Assembly (NCBI RefSeq): GCF_030540645.1
Contig: NZ_JAUNVV010000009.1
Coordinates: forward strand, 28,533 to 63,222
From: Arthrobacter sp.
Lineage (GTDB): Bacteria > Actinomycetota > Actinomycetes > Actinomycetales > Micrococcaceae
Direction: 5' to 3'
Length of the DNA stretch: 34,690 bases
Below are positions 7,505 to 14,993 of the stretch, one piece after another (the first letter of the stretch is position 1; each line of letters begins with the position of its first letter). The translations under genes were made by a program, and so were the position numbers. The notes under the pieces are model-generated. The model was not told where the DNA came from, did no database searches, and saw only the letters and a list, made by a program, of their open reading frames with translations.

Positions 7505-8641
7505 ATGTGCGCACATGTGCTTGTATTGGGAGCTGGCTTCGGGGGGCTGGAACTGACGGCGAGTCTCGCCGAACGCTTCGGTGATGACATCGAGATAACC
7601 CTCATCGACCAAAACGAGCACTTCGTGTTCGGGTTCTCCAAGCTCGACGTCATGTTCGGGAAGCAAACAGCTGAGGAAGTCAGCCACCCCTACAGTCGGC
7701 TGTGCAAACCCGGCGTTGATTTTGTGCGCGCCACAATCCTGTCCATTGCCCCGGACACGAAACAGGTGGTCACTGACGCAGGCACCTACACAGGCGACTA
7801 CCTCGTCGTCGCACTTGGAGCGGACCTCGATCCGGCGGCAACTCCCGGGCTGCTCGAAGCCGGCCATGAATACTACACAAACTCCGGTGCCTTCGCTGTG
7901 CGGGAAGTCCTTGACAAATTCGACGGCGGCCGGGTGGTTGTCGGTGTTGCATCCACACCGTTCAAATGTCCGCCAGCGCCCAGCGAGACAGCATTGCTGC
8001 TCCATGAGTATCTGCGTGCCCGCGGGCTGCGGGAGCGTTCCGAGATTGCCTTGGTCATGCCGCTACCCACTCCTGTCCCACCGGTTCCGGCCGCTTCCGA
8101 CGCCCTGATCGCTGCCTTCGCAGAGCGCGGCATTGAATGGCACCCGCACCGAACCATCTCGCGCCTGGACCCGGAGAAGAAGGAACTCGTGTTTGCCGAT
8201 GACTCGACGATGGCGTTTGACCTGTTCCTTGGGGTGCCCAAACATGTGGTGCCGCCGGTCGTGGCAGCATCCGGGATGGCTGTGGACGGTTGGATCCCCG
8301 TGAATGCGTTGACGCTTGAAACCACATACTCCGATGTCTTTGCCATTGGAGATGTCACCAGTGTGGGAACAGCAAAGGCGGGAGTGTTCTCCGAAGGCCA
8401 GGCAGTGGTTGTCGCCGACCTCATCGCCGCGCGGATCACCTCCACCGACGGCTCGCTCAACTATGACGGCAATGGAATTTGCTATGTCGAATTCGGCAGT
8501 GGCAGCGTAGCCCGGGTCGACGTTACCTTTGCTGGTGGCAAGCCTCCCTTCGGCAGTTTTGAGACGGCGACGGAGGCAATCTCCGCGGAAAAAGACGAGT
8601 TCGGCGCGTCCCGCCTGAGCCGTTGGATCGGAAACGCCTGA
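7505..8641 (+). CDS. FAD-dependent oxidoreductase, sulfide:quinone-reductase-like
   Basis: The protein is 378 aa from the ATG at 7505, which follows AAGGGGC. The N-terminal GAGFGGLELTASLAERF is the FAD-binding Rossmann motif, followed by LIDQNEHFVFG. The second nucleotide-binding region (about 145-185) has VVVGVASTPFKCPPAPSE, with a Cys in the position of the conserved KCP motif of sulfide:quinone reductase relatives, and the C-terminal FAIGDVTSV motif contacts FAD. A second cysteine lies in NGICYVEFG. The pattern fits the SQR/flavocytochrome c sulfide dehydrogenase branch, though a full set of three redox cysteines is not evident, so sulfide oxidation is only one possibility. Quinone or disulfide reduction is another. 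It probably forms a pair with the PPOX-like gene. Confidence 0.85.
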   Translation: MCAHVLVLGAGFGGLELTASLAERFGDDIEITLIDQNEHFVFGFSKLDVMFGKQTAEEVSHPYSRLCKPGVDFVRATILSIAPDTKQVVTDAGTYTGDYLVVALGADLDPAATPGLLEAGHEYYTNSGAFAVREVLDKFDGGRVVVGVASTPFKCPPAPSETALLLHEYLRARGLRERSEIALVMPLPTPVPPVPAASDALIAAFAERGIEWHPHRTISRLDPEKKELVFADDSTMAFDLFLGVPKHVVPPVVAASGMAVDGWIPVNALTLETTYSDVFAIGDVTSVGTAKAGVFSEGQAVVVADLIAARITSTDGSLNYDGNGICYVEFGSGSVARVDVTFAGGKPPFGSFETATEAISAEKDEFGASRLSRWIGNA

Positions 8642-8723
8642 CCCTGGCATGTGATTGCCGACCCCTTGCGGGGCTGTCCCAAGAGGGCTACCGTTGCAGA
8701 CACTCAACGGGAGGGGCAAGACG

Positions 8724-9374
8724 ATGTGGTGGAACTATGTCGTTGACCGATGGCCGCAGGTCTGGTTTGGCTCTTGGCAGCACTTCTCACTGGTGGCGCA
8801 ATCCCTCATCCTGGCCACGCTCATCGCGTTGCTGATCGCTTTTGTTGTGTATGGCAGCCCCAAGCTCAGTTCCGTTGCCAACGGGGTTTCCGCCGTCGGA
8901 CTGACAATCCCCTCGTTCGCCTTGATCGGCATCCTCATCGTCCCGTTCGGGTTCGGCGTCACCCCGTCAGTAATTGTCGTGACATTCTTTGCAATCCTCC
9001 CCATCCTGCGCAACGCAGTCGTGGGACTTCAGGGAATCGACCGTGCCATCGTGGAGTCGGCCCGCGGCATCGGCATGGGGCGCATGCGCACCTTGCTCAC
9101 CATCGAATTTCCACTGGCATGGCCCATCATTCTGACGGGAGTGCGCATTTCAGCGCAAATGGTCATGGGAGTTGCCGCCGTGACTGCATACGCACTGGGG
9201 CCCGGGCTGGGCGGTTTCATTTTCTCCGGCCTGTCGCGTCTCGGCGGCGCCAACGCGATCGAAAGCGTGTGGGTCGGGGTTATCGGCGTCGTCATCCTCG
9301 CTTTGATCCTGGATCTTCTTCTCGTCGGCCTCGGCCGCCTAACCATTTCGCGAGGTATCCGTGTCGGAAACTAG
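8724..9374 (+). CDS. betaine/choline-type ABC transporter permease 1
   Basis: The protein is 216 aa from the ATG at 8724, preceded by GGGAGGGGC. It has five or six membrane segments and the binding-protein-dependent permease motif: GIDRAIVESARGIGMGRMRTLLTIEFPLAWPII, the EAA loop that contacts the ATPase. The pattern matches OpuCB/OpuCD-type permeases of osmoprotectant (glycine betaine, choline, carnitine) importers. It is the first of four genes; its stop overlaps the ATPase start by 14 bases, so the genes form one translationally coupled operon. The actual solute cannot be told from the permease alone. Confidence 0.9.
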   Translation: MWWNYVVDRWPQVWFGSWQHFSLVAQSLILATLIALLIAFVVYGSPKLSSVANGVSAVGLTIPSFALIGILIVPFGFGVTPSVIVVTFFAILPILRNAVVGLQGIDRAIVESARGIGMGRMRTLLTIEFPLAWPIILTGVRISAQMVMGVAAVTAYALGPGLGGFIFSGLSRLGGANAIESVWVGVIGVVILALILDLLLVGLGRLTISRGIRVGN

Positions 9375-10587
9375 CAGCCCCCCGAGTGAGACCCCCGCCT
9401 CGAGCCGCATCCTGCTCGATCAGGTAACCAAGCGCTATCCGGGCCAAATCAAGCCCGCTGTCGACGGCATTACGCTCGAAATTCCAGCCGGCAAAATGGT
9501 GATGCTTGTCGGCCCCTCCGGTTGCGGCAAAACGACTACGTTGAAAATGATCAACCGGTTGATCGAGCCCACCGAGGGCCGCATCATGCTCGGTGACGAA
9601 GACGTCACGAACATTGACGGGGACCAATTGCGACGCCGGATGGGTTACGTAATACAGGCAGGCGGACTGTTCCCGCACATGAGCGTCGCCGCCAACATCG
9701 CGATCGTACCCAAGATGCTCGGCTGGTCTAAAGACCGGATCCAAAACCGGGTCGACGAATTGCTCGAGCTGGTCTCGTTGGAGCCGGACCAATACCGGGA
9801 CCGCTTTCCACGCGAACTCTCCGGAGGCCAACAGCAGCGGGTTGGCGTTGCCCGTGCGCTGGCCGCCGATCCCCCCGTGCTGCTCATGGACGAGCCGTTC
9901 GGTGCCGTGGACCCGATTACACGCCAGCGGCTGCAGGATGAGTTGATAAGAATCCAGGAAGAGGTGCAAAAGACCATCGTCTTCGTCACCCACGACTTTG
10001 ACGAAGCCGTGAAGCTGGGCGACTGGATCGTGATCTTCTCCGAAGGCGCCCACATTGTCCAGTACGACACACCGGAGAGGATCCTCAACGCCCCCGCGAA
10101 CTCCTTCGTGGAAGACTTCATCGGTGCCGGTGCTGGACTCAAACAACTCACGCTAAACCGTGTCCGGGACGTTGAACTTGCCCCTGCCATCACGGGCTTC
10201 CCCGGTGAGAAGGCCGCGGACGTGCTCTCCCGCATCAAGGAAGCCGGGCACGGTCACGTCGTCATCCTCGATGCGCACAAACGGCCGCTCAGCTGGCTGT
10301 CCCGGCGCCAGCTGTCCCGTCTTGATGTCATCCCGGCCACGCAAGATCACAATCTGCCCGCAGTCATCGAAGGCTCAACCTTGAGCGATGCGCTCGACAC
10401 CATGCTGGTCTCAAGCGCCGGGGCCGCGCTCGTCACCGGCCGCCGGAAGGCATTTGTAGGCGTCATTACCGTCGAAGTCGTCATGGATGCCATCACCCGT
10501 TCACGCAAGTCGTCATCCCTGGCCAACGGCGATTCCCCGGTCGGCACCAACACCGGCTCCATCGGGGTGCAGGGCGGCGCAGAATGA
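9361..10587 (+). CDS. betaine/proline-type ABC transporter ATP-binding protein with CBS region
   Basis: The protein is 408 aa from a GTG at 9361, inside the previous gene's end. Residues 20-250 form the ATPase: Walker A GPSGCGKT at 51-58, signature LSGGQ at 153-157, Walker B VLLMDEP at 173-179, and the switch histidine in VFVTHDFDEA. The longer C-terminal part (about 270-390) fits tandem CBS domains, as in OpuCA-type ATPases, where they sense ionic strength or nucleotides and gate uptake. It has one ATPase per two permeases, as usual for the family. The stop overlaps the next ATG by ATGA. Confidence 0.93.
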   Translation: MSETSSPPSETPASSRILLDQVTKRYPGQIKPAVDGITLEIPAGKMVMLVGPSGCGKTTTLKMINRLIEPTEGRIMLGDEDVTNIDGDQLRRRMGYVIQAGGLFPHMSVAANIAIVPKMLGWSKDRIQNRVDELLELVSLEPDQYRDRFPRELSGGQQQRVGVARALAADPPVLLMDEPFGAVDPITRQRLQDELIRIQEEVQKTIVFVTHDFDEAVKLGDWIVIFSEGAHIVQYDTPERILNAPANSFVEDFIGAGAGLKQLTLNRVRDVELAPAITGFPGEKAADVLSRIKEAGHGHVVILDAHKRPLSWLSRRQLSRLDVIPATQDHNLPAVIEGSTLSDALDTMLVSSAGAALVTGRRKAFVGVITVEVVMDAITRSRKSSSLANGDSPVGTNTGSIGVQGGAE

Positions 10588-11345
10588 GCGACGTTCTTCG
10601 CCCGGTTGTTTCCAAGCCGACGTCGGCATGGAAAGGCATGCTCATCCAGCCCATCGCAGTACTGCTCATTCTGGCCGCCTACATTGTGTGGCTGGGTGTG
10701 GCGAACCTGTCCCCTACTGAACGGGCAACACTTAATCCCGGTGATCTGATGGCCTACACCGGCCAGCACCTAGCGCTGACGTTTGTTTCCTCGGCCATTG
10801 TGTTGGTGGGTGCCATTCCCTTGGGCGTGTTGTTGACACGTCGTCCGTTGGTTCGCGTCAGCGGCGTGGTCTTGGCGATCGCGAATTTTGGGCAGGCAGC
10901 CCCAGCCATCGGACTGGTTGTTTTACTCGCGTTCTGGCTTGGCTTCAGTTTTTGGGCTGCCGTAGTCGCCCTCGTCGCCTACGCGGCCTTGCCGGTGCTG
11001 CGGAACACCATGGTGGGCATTCAGGCGGTAGACGCCCGGTTGGTGGAGTCTGCCCGCGGCATGGGCATGAGTTCCCTGGCCGTCTTGATGCGCATCGAAT
11101 TGCCCTTGGCAGTGCCTGTGATGCTCTCGGGTATCCGCACGGCGCTTGTGCTCGTCGTCGGCTCGGCAACTCTGGCAACATTCATCGGTGCCGGCGGGCT
11201 CGGGCTGTTGATCACCACCGGCGTGAACTTGTTCCTTCCCAGCGTGCTGATTTCCGGTGCGTTGCTGGTCGCGTTGCTCGCCCTGCTTATCGATTGGATC
11301 GGCCGCGTCGTTGAATACTATGCAAGTCCGAAGGGGCTCCGATGA
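10584..11345 (+). CDS. betaine/choline-type ABC transporter permease 2
   Basis: The protein is 253 aa with an N-terminal cytoplasmic piece and about six membrane segments. The EAA-loop motif AVDARLVESARGMGMSSLAVLMRIELPLAVPVML matches that of permease 1, so the two likely form a heterodimer. The tail TTGVNLFLPSVLISGALLVALLALLIDWIGRVVEYYASPKG is typical of OpuCD-type proteins. The start overlaps the ATPase stop (ATGA), and the stop overlaps the next gene's ATG (ATGA) as well, which indicates translation of all four genes in fixed ratio. Confidence 0.92.
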   Translation: MSDVLRPVVSKPTSAWKGMLIQPIAVLLILAAYIVWLGVANLSPTERATLNPGDLMAYTGQHLALTFVSSAIVLVGAIPLGVLLTRRPLVRVSGVVLAIANFGQAAPAIGLVVLLAFWLGFSFWAAVVALVAYAALPVLRNTMVGIQAVDARLVESARGMGMSSLAVLMRIELPLAVPVMLSGIRTALVLVVGSATLATFIGAGGLGLLITTGVNLFLPSVLISGALLVALLALLIDWIGRVVEYYASPKGLR

Positions 11346-12358
11346 AACGCCTCGAACGCTCCGAAACTCGCGGTGCCCAAAGGCTGGCACTGCTTTACGC
11401 AGCCTTGGCCTGTGTGCTGGTTCTGGCAGGATGCGGGCTTCAACCGGCGACGGCGTTCGTCCCGGCTGTTGCGCCCGGTTCCATCCAAGCCATAGACGGC
11501 CTTCCCGCAGACGCCTCCATCACGGTCACCTCCAAAAATTACACCGAAGCACTCATCCTCGGCAAGATGGCTGTTCTCGCCACCAAGGCTGCCGGTTTCA
11601 ACGTCACTGACAAGTCCAATGTTCCAGGCAGCGTGGCAGTGCGTGAGCTCATGCTCAATGGTGGGGCGGACGTGGTGTGGGACTACACCGGGACGGCTTG
11701 GCTCACCTATCTAGGCCATAAGGAAGGAATCCCGGATCCTGAAAAGCAATTCATTGCGGTACGGGATGAGGACAAGGCAAACGGCCTTACCTGGTTGACG
11801 CCGGCAGCACTGAACAACACCTATGCGCTTGCTGTGCGTGCCGATGCCGTCCAGGAACTCGGTGGCATCACCAAACTCTCACAGATCAAGGACCTTCCCG
11901 TGGCTGAGCGGACGTTCTGTGTGGAGTCGGAATTCAATTCCCGCCCTGATGGTTTCAAGCCCATGCTCAAAACGTACGGCCTCACATTGGGTGCCGCGGA
12001 CGGCGTGCCTGAAGGCAACGTCAAGATCCTGGACACCGGCACCGTCTACGAAGCAACCTCACGCGGAGTCTGCAATTTTGGGGAAGTCTTCACTACTGAC
12101 GGACGAATCCTTTCCCTCAATCTGGACGTGTTGGAAGATGACAAGATGTTCTTCCCGGCCTACAACGTGGCTCCGGTATTCAGGACCGAAGTCCTTGCGA
12201 AGTACCCGCAGCTGGCGGACATCTTCGGGCAGATCTCCGACAAGTTGACCAATGCGCAGCAGCAGAAGTTAAATTTGAAGGTCGACGTCGATGGGCAGGA
12301 ACCTGCCGAGGTCGCCTTCGAATGGATGAAGGAAGAAGGCCTCATCACCGCCCCGTGA
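11342..12358 (+). CDS. betaine/choline-type ABC transporter substrate-binding lipoprotein
   Basis: The protein is 338 aa with a lipoprotein signal: a basic start (MKRLERSETR), a hydrophobic core and a lipobox LAGC with Cys31. The mature part begins near SITVTSKNYTEALILGKM, the opening of OpuCC/OsmF (QAT-family) binding proteins, and continues with GADVVWDYTGTAWLTYLG. The pocket of this family usually binds trimethylammonium groups with aromatic residues; W and Y residues in the DYTGTAW stretch could serve. It is the fourth gene of the operon and completes a full importer. Betaine, choline or carnitine are the likely ligands; which one is not decidable here. Confidence 0.92.
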   Translation: MKRLERSETRGAQRLALLYAALACVLVLAGCGLQPATAFVPAVAPGSIQAIDGLPADASITVTSKNYTEALILGKMAVLATKAAGFNVTDKSNVPGSVAVRELMLNGGADVVWDYTGTAWLTYLGHKEGIPDPEKQFIAVRDEDKANGLTWLTPAALNNTYALAVRADAVQELGGITKLSQIKDLPVAERTFCVESEFNSRPDGFKPMLKTYGLTLGAADGVPEGNVKILDTGTVYEATSRGVCNFGEVFTTDGRILSLNLDVLEDDKMFFPAYNVAPVFRTEVLAKYPQLADIFGQISDKLTNAQQQKLNLKVDVDGQEPAEVAFEWMKEEGLITAP

Positions 12359-12519
12359 CGCCTCTTCGGCCATGACGTGTATGGCGATGCTGGCAACTGG
12401 GGAGCAAAGGCCTGGGATGCCCAACTCGGTGGTTTTGGCACTCGCCAGCTAAGATGGTTGAGGCAAAGAAATAGCCACCAGCACGCCCTGCTTCGACACA
12501 CCCGCATGAAAGCGCAATC

Positions 12520-12987
12520 ATGAATACTGCACGCATGAACGTAGAGTCCTTCAACCTTGACCACCGCACGGTGGCAGCGCCCTATGTTCGGGTTGCAGAC
12601 CGTAAGGAACTTCCGCACGGAGATGTCATTACCAAGTATGACGTGCGGTTCACACAGCCGAACGTTGCCCACCTGGAGATGAAGGCCGTCCACTCGCTGG
12701 AGCACCTCTTTGCCGAATGCTCGCGCAACCACTCAGAAGCTGTCATTGACTTCTCCCCCATGGGCTGCCAAACGGGGTACTACCTGATTCTGCAGGGCGA
12801 GCCGGACGTCCCCGGCGTGCTGGAACTCATTGAGGCCACGCTCACCGACGTCTTGGACGCCACCGAAGTCCCGGCAGCCAACGAGGTGCAATGCGGCTGG
12901 GGCGAAAACCACTCCCTCGACGCCGCAAAGCAAGCTGCACGGGATTTCCTGCAGCAACGCTCCGAGTGGGAAAAGGTCTCCGCATGA
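12520..12987 (+). CDS. luxS: S-ribosylhomocysteine lyase LuxS
   Basis: The protein is 155 aa. All LuxS hallmarks are present: a [17 protein letters not shown] opening, the zinc motif HSLEH with H58, E61 and H62, the catalytic MGCQTG with C83, and the third zinc ligand C125 in [12 protein letters not shown]. LuxS splits S-ribosylhomocysteine into homocysteine and DPD, the precursor of autoinducer-2. It follows the betaine importer at 161 bases; that gap shows no clear riboswitch. The stop overlaps the start of mtnN (ATGA), so the two are coupled and cover both steps from S-adenosylhomocysteine. The true start may be the ATG at 12535, because homologues begin close to NVESF. Confidence 0.96.
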   Translation: MNTARMNVESFNLDHRTVAAPYVRVADRKELPHGDVITKYDVRFTQPNVAHLEMKAVHSLEHLFAECSRNHSEAVIDFSPMGCQTGYYLILQGEPDVPGVLELIEATLTDVLDATEVPAANEVQCGWGENHSLDAAKQAARDFLQQRSEWEKVSA

Positions 12988-13754
12988 GCCCGGTTGACGT
13001 TATTGTCATTGCGGCAATGGAAGAAGAGATTGTCCCGTTTCTGCAGCATGCAACATCGCTCAGCGAACCGCGTGACATCGGAAACGCCGTTCACCGAACA
13101 GGCGACATCAACGGCTGCACAGTACTCTTCGTCCAAGGCGGGATCGGCCTGGTCAACGCTGCGGGGGCAGCCACCTCGGCGCTGCTGCTGGCGAACATGG
13201 ATGACAAAGATGCCCTCCCTCCCTTGGTCATCAGCGCGGGCAGTGCCGGCGGGCTGGGTGATTCCGTCCGGGTGGGCGATGTGGTGATTGGAACGGACAA
13301 CATCAATGCCGACGCCGATGCGCGCGCCTTTGGCTACGAACTTGGGCAGGTCCCGGGCATGCCAGCCTCCTACCCGGTGCCACCTGCCATGGTCGACGCC
13401 AGCGACGTCGGAGGTTCCGGGCACCGGATTGTGAATACCGTGCACCACGGACTCATCGTTTCCAGTTACGCATTCGTTGGAAACGAACGCGCCGTGGTCA
13501 TCAAGGGCCAATTCGACGAAGTTCTGGCGACGGACATGGAATCCTCCGCAATTGCGCAGACCTGCCACGCGTTCAAAGCTCCATTCCTTGCCATCCGTGG
13601 AATCTCTGACTTGTGCGGGCCCGCAGCGGAAGCGGACTTCCTTGACCACGTGGACGATGCTGCCGAGCGCTCCGCCGAAATTGCCCTGGCCGTTATTGCA
13701 TCGTGGGTTGCGGCCGGGGCACCCCGGCCGCAATTCGAGCTTGCCCTTTCGTAG
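12984..13754 (+). CDS. mtnN: 5'-methylthioadenosine/S-adenosylhomocysteine nucleosidase
   Basis: The protein is 256 aa from an ATG overlapping the luxS stop. It carries the nucleosidase fold: [14 protein letters not shown] with E13/E14 at the N-terminus, the [20 protein letters not shown] phosphorylase-like core, TDMES with E186, and RGISDLCG with D209. The enzyme hydrolyses the adenine from S-adenosylhomocysteine and methylthioadenosine, supplying the LuxS substrate. It is slightly longer than typical (about 230 aa) because of an insertion near residues 121-150. The last codons lie inside a strong palindrome. The gene ends next to a convergent alcohol dehydrogenase gene. Confidence 0.94.
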   Translation: MSPVDVIVIAAMEEEIVPFLQHATSLSEPRDIGNAVHRTGDINGCTVLFVQGGIGLVNAAGAATSALLLANMDDKDALPPLVISAGSAGGLGDSVRVGDVVIGTDNINADADARAFGYELGQVPGMPASYPVPPAMVDASDVGGSGHRIVNTVHHGLIVSSYAFVGNERAVVIKGQFDEVLATDMESSAIAQTCHAFKAPFLAIRGISDLCGPAAEADFLDHVDDAAERSAEIALAVIASWVAAGAPRPQFELALS

Positions 13755-13768
13755 TGCCGGGGTGCCCC
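13711..13768. repeat. nested inverted repeats across the mtnN stop codon
   Basis: Bases 13711-13730 form a palindrome (CGGCCGGGG, CA, CCCCGGCCG). In addition GGGGCACCCCGGC (13716-13728) is the exact reverse complement of GCCGGGGTGCCCC (13756-13768), so a longer 13-bp stem could enclose the TAG stop at 13752-13754 in a 27-base loop. The two structures compete for the same left arm. This could be a transcription end or mRNA-end signal of the luxS-mtnN transcript; no T-run follows. Confidence 0.6.
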
Positions 13769-13789
13769 AGCTTCAGGTCACGTAGACGG

Positions 13790-13807
13790 GCGGGCTTGAT
13801 TGCCCGT
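13790..13807. terminator. short hairpin between convergent genes, possible terminator
   Basis: GGGC and GCCC pair around TTGATT, extended by one C-G pair, in the 59-base gap between the mtnN stop and the alcohol dehydrogenase stop. It is short and lacks a T-run on either strand, so it is a weak candidate on its own; together with the stronger stem at 13711-13768 it may end both transcripts. Confidence 0.3.
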
Positions 13808-13813
13808 TGGTGG

Positions 13814-14869
13814 TTAGGCGTTGAGCATCACCTTCAGGGCCTTGGTTTCCGCAGCTCGGGAGAACGTGTCATAAGCTTCCTCTATGTTCTGAAGGTCGAA
13901 GGTGTGGCTGACGAATTTGTCGACCTTCAACTTCTTTTGCGCGACCAGCTTGAGCAGAATCGCGGTTGTGTTGGTGTTAACCAAACCCATGGTCAGCGTG
14001 ATGTTGGAAATCCAGAGCGTGTCCAAGGGCAGGTTCACGCCCTTGCCGTGCACGCCGACGTTGGCCACGTGCCCGCCGGGACGCACCATCTCCAAGGTCA
14101 TGTCGAAGGTCTGCGGAATGCCTACGGCCTCGATGGCAACGTCCACGCCGAGCCCGTCGGTCAAGGCAAGGACCTGATCCTTCCAGTCTGCATCCGTTGA
14201 CAACACTCCGTCAGTGGCACCAAAGGTCTTGGCTTGCTCCAACCGATTCGCGTCAACATCAATCGCGATCACGCGCGACGGACCGTACAGCTGTGCCGTG
14301 ACAACTGCGGCCAGCCCCACAGGTCCCACACCGACGACGGCGACGACATCGCCGGCCTTGACCGCCCCGTACTGCACCCCGATCTCGTGGCCCGTGGGGA
14401 GGATGTCAGACAGGAGGGTGCCTTCTTGGGCGGTGACGCCGTCGGGCATCTTGTACACGGATGTCTCCGCGTAGGGAACCCGTACGAATTCGGCCTGGGT
14501 GCCGTCAATCAGGTGCCCGAAGATCCAACCGATCCCAGATGCCCCCTCCTCCCCCAGGCAATGGGAAAACAGACCCTGCTTACAGTAGCTGCACCTGCCA
14601 CAGGCGGAAACGCACGACAGAATCACCCGATCTCCCACGGCAAGGGTCGAGACGGCCGAACCCACCTCGGTGATGGTCCCCACCCCCTCATGACCCAGGA
14701 TCCGCCCCTCGGTCACCGCCGGGACGTCACCCTTGAGTATGTGCAGGTCGGTGCCACAAATGGTGGTCGTTTCGATTTTGACAATCACATCGGTGGGCTG
14801 CTGTATCTGGGGATCCGGAACTTCTTCCCAGGACTTTTTGTTCGGACCATGATAAACGAGAGCCTTCAT
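13814..14869 (-). CDS. zinc-dependent alcohol dehydrogenase
   Basis: The protein is 351 aa from the ATG at 14869; a longer open frame to 14968 lacks a better start. Residues C38, H60 and E61 (TICGTD, GHE) are the catalytic zinc ligands or neighbours, and C90-x2-C93-x2-C96-x7-C104 binds the structural zinc. The NAD-binding motif VGVGPVGLAAV is in the middle. The sequence belongs to the medium-chain ADH family, close to bacterial alcohol/threonine dehydrogenases that use NAD. In this place, downstream of phosphoketolase and proton-pump genes, reduction of acetaldehyde to ethanol or oxidation of an alcohol would both fit. The leader has 124 bases before the stop of the ATPase gene, so it may be cotranscribed with it. 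Confidence 0.93.
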   Translation of the reverse strand: MKALVYHGPNKKSWEEVPDPQIQQPTDVIVKIETTTICGTDLHILKGDVPAVTEGRILGHEGVGTITEVGSAVSTLAVGDRVILSCVSACGRCSYCKQGLFSHCLGEEGASGIGWIFGHLIDGTQAEFVRVPYAETSVYKMPDGVTAQEGTLLSDILPTGHEIGVQYGAVKAGDVVAVVGVGPVGLAAVVTAQLYGPSRVIAIDVDANRLEQAKTFGATDGVLSTDADWKDQVLALTDGLGVDVAIEAVGIPQTFDMTLEMVRPGGHVANVGVHGKGVNLPLDTLWISNITLTMGLVNTNTTAILLKLVAQKKLKVDKFVSHTFDLQNIEEAYDTFSRAAETKALKVMLNA

Positions 14870-14993
14870 TTTGATCTTCCTTAGTTTGATTGGAACTGTT
14901 GAGCCAGCTCGCCCGGCCGGGACCCTCTTCCGGGCATACCATCCTAGTGCATGTAACCGACACCACATGGGATGACCGCTGTCACCGTCACCG

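Noticed and set aside
9292-10146. Minus-strand open frame of 284 codons opposite the ABC ATPase
   Set aside because: Overlaps a clear ATP-binding protein; no motif, no ribosome site.
12359-12519. Riboswitch in the leader of luxS
   Set aside because: The gap was read for SAH and SAM aptamer signatures and none was seen.
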